DNA of 64,000 bases from Ampullaceana balthica (taxonomy: Eukaryota > Mollusca > Gastropoda > Lymnaeidae), in assembly GCA_944989445.1 (NCBI GenBank), contig CALYLW010000181.1:833764-897763 (forward strand), read 5' to 3'. The notes below the pieces were generated by a model. That model worked only from the letters and a program-made list of their open reading frames with translations. It did no database searches and was not told the DNA's origin. This document shows, in pieces, positions 55,131 through 64,000 of this stretch; positions within the stretch are counted from its first letter, which is position 1, and the number at the start of each line of letters is the position of its first letter. The position numbers and the translations under genes were made by a program.

Positions 55131-55445
55131 AAATTAAACTTTTGTTCCCGATGAGATGCTATGGGCATGGGTTAAATTAAAATATTTATTTTCATGAACC
55201 AGTTAGACCAAAGTCAAAGTATACTTTTTTTTAAAATAATAGTAAACTGAAAAGTCTGAAAATATAAAAGGACAAATACATGTATCTATACATTGGTACA
55301 TTTCTCCTGAAGTGATTATTTTTTTTAATAATAAAATTATTAAACATGTTAATTAAATTCTAAACAAACTATCTCACTTTTTATTGTTAAAAGATAACTG
55401 TAATACATGTAACTCGACAAATATTTATTTGGCTTGGATAAGCAA

Positions 55446-55611
55446 AAGGGTTTCCAGGTGGCTGTCTCAAAAATACCGGACACTAGTGTCGAATTTTGTC
55501 GCTGGCACAATATTTAAATGTAAAATGTCCAGTATTGCTTCCATTTTTCCACTGGACAAATAACGATAATACCGGACAGTCCGGTACAAAACCGGACATC
55601 TGGCAACCCTA
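55446..55611. mobile_element. hAT MITE AGGGTTGCCAGATG
   Basis: Left end AGGGTTTCCAGGTG, right end CATCTGGCAACCCTA; inner parts CCGGACA/TGTCCGG repeat on both sides. ATAAGCAA and GTAAGCAA flank it, an 8-bp duplication with one change. Copy 1 near 16725 lacks it. Confidence 0.82.
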
Positions 55612-56161
55612 GTAAGCAACTACATTACACACCCCCCCCCCACACACACACACACTTACACAGACACTTACAAAAAAGAAACTTTGAAAAAGAAGATTTC
55701 TCCATTTCCCTGCAACTTCAGCAACAATCGTACCACGCGTCACAGAAGAGCAACGAGGGGGGAAAAGTGCGCAAAGAGATGTAATTTAATTTGAAGATAT
55801 ATTTTCTAAATAAAGTAAGTAACTTTAAAAGCAACCCTTCTAAGAAATTGCATGAAATAAACTCAATAAAGCATTTCCGATTGTTATCGAATTAGATAAT
55901 CCTGCAGTTTCTACACGTATATTGTATATTAGTTGTTGTATTTTAGTTTTAGCTATTACTATTACTACAGTTACTAGATACTTGGACAAAATTTTCAAAA
56001 TGAAGCTATGCTATAGCCTTAAGATCTAGTTGGTTAAAAAGGGCTTGAAAAATGCAATTTATTGATACCAAATTTATCGTTTTAGGTTATATCTAAAGAA
56101 AGTTATGATTTTTTTAGTGAATTATTTTGGGATAACTCTGCTAATTGAAACATATAAGAAA

Positions 56162-57342
56162 GGTAAGCGTTATTCGCACGGTTTTGGCAGTGCGAATAAT
56201 GCCTAGCGTTATTCGCACTGCCGCACGGTTTTGACCGTGAGAATGATGCCTAACGATATCTAAATGCCTTGGTTGGACTTGGGTAATGCATATAAAAATG
56301 TTAATAAAAATTAACAAATAATACTAACAGTCTTTGTTATTGAACTTATTGTTACAGACTCTCACTTAAAAATTTTGACCGTGAGAATAATGTCGAACTA
56401 ATTCAATTGCCATTTTAACCGTCTTTCGAGTGTCTGGAATCTTATATTTGTATTCATTTTAGTTATGTTTAGCAATAATCTGACCGGACCTGCATATCGT
56501 TTGTTAATCATTAATCATTAATTAATTAATAAGTAATGCTACGGATTTAGCTGACATGAAACTATACTATTATTAACTGTTCCAGTGCAATCAACTTTGT
56601 ATTTTTATTCTGTATAATTATGAAGTACCTTTTTATTAGCTTTCATATATAATATTTAATTGGACGAGACTCTGTAATGAAAAAGAATAATTATTATTCT
56701 CCCCAAAACTAGCATTGTACATGTGGTCAACATAAATCCATTAAGTTAATTTAATTTAAAGCATGAAAAAACGAAAGACGATACAATGGTATAGCCAGTA
56801 TAGCATAAAAATTTTAAAGTGAGAGTCTGTAACAGTGACTGTTAGTAACAGAATAGATAAGACAGGCATGGGTGGGGGGGGGGATAATAAAATGTTTCTG
56901 GGAAAGAGCCTGCTTGAGTGTTTGCAAACATCCTCACTGTGGTTGTAAAATTCACCCAAAAAAAAAGTAAGACCGTCCTAGGATTCGATCAGCGTACCAT
57001 AATGATAAATTAAATTAAGCTAGATAACCACTCAACTGGAGAAACTGATGAAAATCTTTGTTATTTTAAAATTATAAGTTATTATCATTAATTGCACACT
57101 AATCAATTTTTATGGCAATGGTACTTTAAAATTTCAGTAATCATGACATTTTAATAAGTGTTAGCATATAAATTACACATTTTTGCCTAAATCGAGTGAT
57201 ATCGGCCATTATTTTGTTTACACCGGGCGTGTTTTTTTTTCATTGTGACCAGCCACAATAAGTAATACGGATGCGCCGTCGACCCGTGCGGATAATACTC
57301 AGCATTATCCGCACGGCCAAAACCGTGCGAATAATCACTTCG
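56162..57342. mobile_element. Mutator-like inverted-repeat element
   Basis: Ends GGTAAGCGTTATTCGCACGG and, inverted, CGAAGTGATTATTCGCACGG. TATAAGAAA is repeated at 56153-56161 and 57343-57351, a perfect 9-bp duplication as made by Mutator-like elements. The ATTCGCACGG word recurs in both orientations near each end. A second inverted pair lies inside (56353-56380 and 56806-56833, TTACAGACTCTCACTT). No transposase. Confidence 0.87.
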
Positions 57343-57387
57343 TATAAGAAAATATAAAAGTGACTAAGGTGAAAATTGGGCAGTGAG

Positions 57388-58586
57388 ACTGAGTTCTTTG
57401 ACCAAATCAGTGGGGTCGCCAAGGGGACTAAAATGGGACCAAGCTATGCTTGCTTGTTCATGGGCCATTTCGAGCACAGAGTGGAAAAAGAATACACTGG
57501 TCGCCTCCCCGAATTCTATAAGAGATATATTGATGACGGCATTGGGGTAACTCATATGGAAAGGAGTGAACTTGACACGTTCATCAACTTTGTTGATTCT
57601 TTCCACCCTTCCATTAAGTTCACTCACACGATTTCCGAACTATCGGTTAATTTCCTGGACATTACTGTAAATCTCCAGAAAAACTGCCTCCTCACTTCGG
57701 CCTACTTCAAACCTACGGACAGCCACTCTTACCTACTCTATCCCTCGTCTCATCCCAAATCCTGTAAGGATTCTATTCCCTTTTCACAACTTCTTCGCCT
57801 CCGTAGGCTGTGTCAATCTAATGAGGACTTTTTGGAAAAGGCGTTGGAAATGGTGGAGTTTTTTAGACAAAGGTCTTACCCTGAAGCTATACTTCAATCT
57901 GCACTTCAGGGGGTTAAAAACTTCACTCGTGCCGACGCCTTTGTATCACGCTCCAATGATAGTAATGAAAGGAGCAAATTGGTGCTCACATACCATCCCC
58001 ACAACATCAGAGCCAAGGAAATATTTTTGAAAAACCGCACGATCCTCCTTGCGGACCCTGAGACAAACAACATATTTTCCACCCCACCCCTCATTGTATT
58101 CAGGAGGGACAAAAATCTGCGAGACCTATTGGTTCGTAGCCGTCTGCTTATTCCGTCCTCCCATCTGGGCACAAAGCCATGTGGTCGTAATCGCTGCAAG
58201 ACATGTCCCTTTGTTACCCAGACGGACCAGATTGTCTTTCCCTAAGGGGGGTATTCAAGATTAGGAATGGCTATCTTTGTACCAGCCGCAATGTGGTCTA
58301 CACCATTGTGTGTAAGCGCTGTCCTTTGAAGTACATTGGTGAGACGGGGAGGTTACTCTCGTGCCGCATCGCTGAGCATGTGCGTGCCATTAAACAAGAC
58401 AAACAATGTCCTGTCTCCCGACACTTCAATGGACGTGACCACATGGGCGTCGATGACATGTCTGTCACCGCCTTGGTTTCCTGTACAAACACACCCGGCC
58501 GGGTCAGTCTGGAGAATAGACTAATCCATGAGTATGGGACTCTTACACCACACGGGATCAACGTTGTGTTCGCACTGACAAGCTGA
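57388..58586 (+). pseudogene. Penelope-like element, 5'-truncated but best preserved
   Basis: Covers the second half of the RT through the endonuclease. RT: GVAKGTKMGPSYACLFM (57411-57462), FYKRYIDDGIGVT (57514-57552, catalytic YIDD), VNFLDITV (57646-57670), thumb to 58150, cysteine linker CGRNRCKTC (58180-58206). One frameshift at the G-run 58246-58251 puts the endonuclease in another frame: VVYTIVCKRCPLKYIGETGR (58291-58350), RIAEHVRAI, VSRHF, SLENRLIHEYGTL (58509-58548), stop at 58584. Apart from that shift the frame is open for about 400 codons, so this is the youngest PLE here. Copy starts at about 57388, right after the Mutator-like element. Confidence 0.93.
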
Positions 58587-58812
58587 TTGATTGGCCACAC
58601 CCACCCTATCCTTTCCTATATAAGCTCTTACTTTTCTCTCCTTACTTTATCCCTACTGGACTGCTTGGATTTCACCGCAGCTAAGTGTTTTTTATTATTA
58701 TTTCGTGTTATTCGTTTCATGTGTGTACTATTTGTCCGTTGAGGAAGGCTCTTTGCCGAAACGTTCGCTGTTGTGTTACGTCTTGTCAGGCCTACTAATA
58801 CCCTGTTTTTGT
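58587..58812 (+). other. PLE 3' untranslated end
   Basis: Contains TGAGGAAGGC-TCTTT-GCCGAAACGT at 58740-58764, matching the motif at 4949-4973 and 36808-36832. It is followed by ACGTCTTGTCAGGCC and ends near ACCCTGTTTTTG. Confidence 0.75.
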
Positions 58813-60243
58813 TATATTATAAATTTACCTGAGACTGAGACAGCTGTTTAAAATGACAGTTAATTAAAGTTATTTCAGAAATGACTGAAGATAACCATAA
58901 CCAACCATATATTTCCGCATTCGCCATACCATTTCCCAAACAAGCGTCCTAAAATTAATTCTGATGTACGCAAGATTGGCTCATTAATATTCAAAATGGC
59001 CATCAAATTTGCATATGTCATATTTTAAATTTAGCGCAACTTAAAAATAATTATCCAAACTATTAAGTCAAGCATATCAAACTGTTCGTGTTGAAAAGGA
59101 GAACAATAATTGACAATAATACTTATTTAAAACTAGTTGATGTAGTCAAGTATCCCCAAAAACTTACAATTTTTTTATATCTCAGAAAACAAAGTCAGAT
59201 TTACAAATGCAAATGAAATATCTATTTATATTGCTTGTTAGTTAGTCTTTTATATCTTAAGTAACTTAAAATAGTGTTATTAATATTGTTTAGCCCTTAG
59301 ATTAGATCAAATTTGAAGATAATTGGCTGAGGTGCATAGAAGGAAGTTCCGGCCATCTTGAAAAATAGGAAAAAACCATGTGCATTTTTTGAAAAATAAA
59401 AAAATCATTTTGGGCGAGGTTGGGGGGGGATGGGACTTTGTCAATTCTTATAGATATTTGGATGCTGATTACAGTGGTCATCATTAAAATCGCGAGTGGT
59501 GGCGAACGAAAGAGATATTTATATTATTTTATATAGTTATTATACTGTAACTCATCTAATTACATTTTACTAACAAAATTCAGCACAAAAAATTGGAGAA
59601 CATAGTAATAATCAGCATCCAATTATCTTTAAAATGATATATCCCACAGTCATTTTAATCAAGAAATTACACAGAAAAATGCAATTATTCTGACACACAT
59701 ACGCATTGTTTACATTTTAAAGTGGACAAAAAGTTGAACAAGGGGCATATAACTCCTCAAAGATTTTTCACTAAGTGAAAAATGATTTATCCAAGTACCT
59801 ACAGTTACAGCGCTAATTTGTAAGTCAAGTCTAATTAATTTCTAAGGCATTTTTCGTCTCTCAACAAATAGTTGGAACGTGATGCAACCATTTTATTTAT
59901 TTATCACCCTACTTGCCGGTTTGGGTAAATTCGGAGTTGACGTTCCCACATTCATGGCCGCCATCTTTGTTGCTATGCAAACGTGACACGCAAATTGGAA
60001 AATTCAACTATTAAAATTATAAAACTAAACCTAACCTTAACCCTAAATTCATAATTATATCTATACCTAAACTAACAAAAGAAATTATAAAACTAAACCT
60101 AAATAACGCAAAAAGAGAACGCAGAATTAATTGCTATATAACTCATTTGGGAACGTATAATCTGATTCACCCCCAGTTTGTCACAAATGCCAAATGTAAA
60201 TGAAATTCTCTCACTTACAAACAACTTAAATAACTTTAAATAA
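58813..60243. other. AT-rich DNA, mostly unassigned
   Basis: No gene. 59800-59930 carries a piece of the dispersed repeat of 19790-20010 and 21775-21960 (ACAGCGCTAATTTGTAAGTC, CACCCTACTTGCCGG). 60005-60110 has repeated AAACTAAACCTAA words. Confidence 0.5.
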
Positions 60244-60960
60244 GGGGCCGTCCATAAATGACGTCACGCACCTGGGGGGGGTCACACTTTTGTGACGAGG
60301 GGAGGGGGTTTGAAGAAATGTGACTTCACATCAAAGGGTAACTTTAAATAAAACTTCCAATGAAATATTTGGTGGCTTACAATTTATTTAATGACTTTTA
60401 AAACTTTTTTTAAAATTTTTTTTAATTAATTAATTTTTTAAAAAAAACAAGTCTTCTCAATGTGCCGGTCGGTAGGTCATCAGACGCTGGTTGGTGTAAG
60501 CTATCAAGACACGAAAATTAAATCTAATTATAATCCTTAAGTTTGAGAACCCACAAGATAACGTATGAAATTGTTACCCTGCGTCGTTTGATGTTGACAT
60601 CAAAGCATTTGTGATGTAACGCAGCTCCGTTTGCTTCTATCACGGCAGGAGTCTGCGAACTTTTTTGCCCGTCACCCCAAAATATACAAGTTTATGTGTG
60701 CGCTACCCCCAGACACCAGGTCCTGCTCACATGACTCGGGGATTTGGGGGGAGCGTTGTTAGCTCCCCCCGAAAATGCTACTGGTGAGTTTTACAAGCAT
60801 GACAAGTGTCTAAAAAGGATCTGAATAGGATTATGTGTAGATATTTTAAGTCAAAACTACACGGAATATCCTTTTTCTTTAAAAAAAAAGGGGGGGGGGC
60901 ATCTATTTGATAGAATTATAAACGTTCTAAGTTTGATATAATTGTTCGATTGGATTTTGG
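60244..60960. mobile_element. Degraded copy of the GGGTCCGTCCAT composite
   Basis: GGGGCCGTCCATAAATGACG start, TTTGTGACGAGGGG, then CTTCTCAATGTGCCGGTCGG (the hAT of 45897) and on to TTTGATATAATTGTTCGATTGG, matching 45713-46330 and then 47092-47140. It lacks the LINE at 46389. No right terminus recognised. Confidence 0.8.
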
Positions 60961-62184
60961 TCAAACACCCCTGGCCAATATAGATATTATAATAAATTAG
61001 CCCATTTAAAATTAGTCAAGTATTCATTAACTTTATTGAATGCATCAAATTCTTGACATCTTAATTCGAGAAGAACACAAATCAACTTTTCTTCTTAGCT
61101 CAGTTTTTAAGGCATTAATTTTAAATATCACAGAAAGGATACTTGATACAGCCAAGTCATGTGGATTAAGATTATTGTCACTTGTGTCAATATAAATGAA
61201 AGTAGGGTGGATTTAGGTGTCTTCGTATAGTACGTAGGTTAGAAATCTACATAGTTTTCAAATTTTAAAAAATGCATTTTTGGAAGGAACCAGTTCAATA
61301 ATGGGCATATGTTCCAAGCGTACACGTACACATGACGTATTTTAATATATCTAGTGGATTGTAGTGGATGTTATATGTCCCAAATGAGTCTGCATTACCC
61401 CCAAGAATTCCCTTTTGACCCCAAATGGGGTAATTTACCTCTGTTCGTCAACCCCTGGTCTATAGACTATAGATTAGTATGCTTCTAATTTAAATCCAGT
61501 AGACTAAACCACGTCTTCAGGGGTAACCTCAACAAAAAAAATTATATTTTGGGGTAACAGGCAAAAAATGTCACCGTCCCTTCTATAGACTATAGGTCAT
61601 TAGGCTAATAGTATTACGTAATAGCGAATGACTACTGTATTTAATTTGTAAATTTTAAATAGGCTAATACTTATTAATATAGCCTATATATGAACATCAT
61701 TATTCATTACGATTGTCATAATATTTTCCCAGAAGAATTGAGGCATTTAAAGTATTACAAATAGTTTTAATAATAAATTGTCGTTACCTCTCTATTTGTG
61801 TTAACCTTTTGAGAAAAAATATTCCATTACTGGTATGTAGTTATTATTTCATCTAATCTTAGTACCGGTCATTTTGCTATCTGTTGAAGTCAGTCATAAA
61901 ATGACTTGATGTTTTCTAACCATTCCCCCCCCCCTGTATGATAATGATAATGAAATGTATTTATATTTTAATAATATCTAATTTCTTATTACTTCTAATT
62001 ATAAAGCATTGGTTATTAATATCTATTGGTGTGGAGGGTATAAAAATAAGTAATATTTTATTTTAAATGTCTTTCAAGTGACTGGAATGTTATTGACTTA
62101 TTGTTATGTTTTTATCAATTTTAACAAGAACCCGAGAGTCGGAGAGGACCTTCATACCAGAATTTTGCTATAGCTTGTCTCAAC
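60961..62184. other. AT-rich DNA, unassigned
   Basis: No supported gene. Short words shared with 47150-47180 (ACCCCAAATGRGRTAATTTACC) near 61420 suggest more of the same composite. Otherwise nothing recognised. Confidence 0.45.
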
Positions 62185-62425
62185 CAGTGGTTCCCCAAAG
62201 TGGTCCCTACGGACTCCTAGGTGTCCCAGACACCATCCAGGGGGTCCGTGGAAAATTAAAATTGATTTGGAGGTCCATGAAAAATGTCAGGGGGTCCGTG
62301 CAAGGCTTTAATAAAATAAAATAATGAAATTGTCAACCATTTGTATTATTAAGGAAATTAAAATAAAATAGTAAAATAGTATACTTGGTGCCAATAGTCA
62401 TGGAATATAATGTTGTTTCACCTAG

Positions 62426-62574
62426 AACGGAAGTGGTCGAGGGGCATGCGCGCTCGGATGGCTTACCGATGGTCGAGATGGTTCGTATCCATGTGAAGGC
62501 AAGGATTTGTTCCCGGGGCCTAGGGCGTCCCTGAGTCCACCCAGCTCCGAATGGGTACCTAACACTAGTTAGGG
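62426..62574 (+). mobile_element. SINE 5' part (tRNA-like head and body)
   Basis: AAGTGGTCGAGGGGCATGCG as A-box region, GGTTCGTATCC as B box (62480-62490), then GGCAAGGATTTGTTCCCGGG and CACTAGTTAGG, matching the minus-strand SINE at 6408-6687. The LINE-like tail is missing. Confidence 0.85.
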
Positions 62575-63239
62575 AAATTATGATTTAAGGGCCCCCGAAC
62601 TTAGTATATTTTATAATAAAGGTGGGCAAATGTTTGCATGAATCCCTGAAAATATCATAAATTAAATAAATTAATAAAATCTTATCTATTAATGTGATCG
62701 CAACTCGGACCCAATAGTCATTTTCTACAGCTATACCCAATCAAAATATTCAGTTTATTGATTAATAAAGCTTGATGCCAAGGAAATGCTAACGCCTGAT
62801 AAGAAGGTCAGATGATAAAAAATTTTAATGTGAATCAATGAGGGTTTCAAGGTTGGGTATTTTTTATGTATCAGGAAGATATATTTCGCCCCCTTAGAAA
62901 ACATGGTTCTATGTGAACTTTTGGTTGAACGGAGATACTTGCGTTTGAAAATTTGATTTTAGCGACCTATATAGAGTTAGAAACTTGTTATTCTGTACTT
63001 CCTACAAAATTGTCTCAAGATACAGCTTTCATATTTTTTACCATGATAGAATGATACATGGACCATAACCCAGTGGCTATAACTCATTTTGGTCACAAAC
63101 TCGACTTAGAACCTTGTTATTCTAAGGGGGCCATTTATCTAAATTGTATCCTTACGTCAAATAATATTTTTCAAAAGGGCTTTACTGCAGCATTCCATTT
63201 AAAAAGTTTATAATTATTAACAGTGGTTTGTTACAACAG

Positions 63240-64000
63240 AAAAGAGTGTGAGTGAACCGAAGAAAATACGCCTACCAAACAGTGTGGAATATTTAGAAGA
63301 ATGGCTATACATTGTATTTCATCACAAGGAAATAGTATTTAACTTATGTGTCTTCTATGTAATAAAACTATGTCAAATGATTCAATGAAATCTTCCAGGC
63401 TTAAGGAACATTTAATAAGTATTCATAGTGACAAAAAAAAGATAAGGATTTAACTTTTTTCCAAAAGTAAACAATCAAACAAAATATTTCAAAATACTGT
63501 CACTGCAACAACTCATAGGAACAACATCCAAGTGAGATGAAGAGGGACTGAGAGGTTCTTTTAACATTACAGTAATATATTTCTCTTTTGCTTGCATAAT
63601 CCCGAAAGCCGTACACAATTGGTGAAGAACTATTTTACCAGCTGTAATTGAGATAACATTCACAGTATTGCACAACCCAGCTTTCAACGATATAAGATTA
63701 CATGTAATTCCACTGAGTAATAATACAGTACAAAGAAGGATTGACAAAATGGCTCAGTGCGAAGAAAATTCTTTATGTGAATACTTAAAAACATTTAAGT
63801 TCTCTATACAGCTTTACCCTGAAACAAAGCTTTACTTTTAGCTTATGAAGATATGTAAAAGAGGAAAAATTTTGCCAAGAATTGTTATTTGCTAAATGTT
63901 TGGAAACAGATACCAAAGGTGAAAAGTTATTTACTGAATGAAAAATATTTTTTGATGTTAAACATATACCCTTGACTAATATCATTTCTGTTCCTACTGG
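63240..64000 (+). pseudogene. ZBED5-like hAT transposase, N-terminal half, broken
   Basis: A BED zinc finger is readable near 63345-63450: CLLCNKTMSNDSMKSSRLKE then HLISIH. Next come a copy of the IAKSGKPHTIGEEL region (63585-63635, as SRKPYTIGEELFY), TVLHNPAF (63665-63690), PLSNNTVQRRIDKMAQCEEN (63708-63766), KFSIQLYPETKLYF (the LDEST region, catalytic aspartate lost, 63797-63838) and ILPRIVIC. Several frameshifts. Window ends inside it. Confidence 0.85.

Larger units (their letters stand above)
62185..64000 (+). mobile_element. ZBED5-like hAT, 5' part, cut by window end
   Basis: Starts CAGTGGTTCCCCAAAGTGG with GGGGGTCCGTG subterminal repeats (62240-62300). A SINE sits at 62426. The transposase (next entry) begins near 63240. 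The 3' half is outside the window. Confidence 0.82.

Noticed and set aside
60000..60110. AACCTAACCTTAACCC as a telomere-like repeat
   Set aside because: The words are irregular and not tandem copies of one hexamer; AT-rich slippage explains them.

Overview
This window reads as AT-rich genomic DNA of an invertebrate animal. The signs are intron-style spacing, pol III RNA genes, C2H2 zinc-finger arrays, many hAT relics, Penelope-like elements (PLEs), Helitrons, a tRNA-headed SINE and LINE 3' ends. A mollusc or other lophotrochozoan is my best guess from the repeat mix, but nothing here proves the phylum. I see no bacterial operons, CRISPR arrays or attachment sites.

The main architecture is a tandem segmental duplication. 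Positions 1 to about 13,040 (extending to about 19,980) match, in the same order and orientation, 26,310 to about 52,440 (extending to about 55,960). Each copy carries the end of a hAT transposon, a C2H2 zinc-finger gene (10 fingers at 2877-3728, 16 at 31992-33365), a PLE, a 7SL/SRP RNA gene on the minus strand (7661-7962 and 40272-40573), and a dead ZMYM1-like hAT element. The two copies have since received different insertions, so each serves as an empty-site control for the other and fixes element borders to the base.

Insertions present in only one copy include a SINE (6408-6687), Helitrons (13043-16418 and 29729-31537), a pogo/Tigger-like element inside the second Helitron, hAT elements nested in hATs (27033-28889; 45713-49119; 50284-52232), a MITE inside the PLE reverse transcriptase, and arrays of Helentron-like elements sharing one terminal design (families A and B).

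The zinc-finger genes and the SRP RNA genes are the only plausible host genes. Nearly everything else is transposon, mostly decayed. At least four hAT transposase lineages are recognisable (ZBED5-like, GTF2IRD2-like, ZMYM1/DUF4371-like, BED-finger types), plus PLE, a LINE whose 3' end is shared with the SINE, and a GC-rich RNase H-bearing LINE.

Right of about 56,000 the sequence is single copy in this window: a Mutator-like inverted-repeat element, the best preserved PLE (57388-58586), quiet AT-rich DNA, a degraded GTCCGTCCAT element, and the 5' part of another ZBED5-like hAT cut by the window end.
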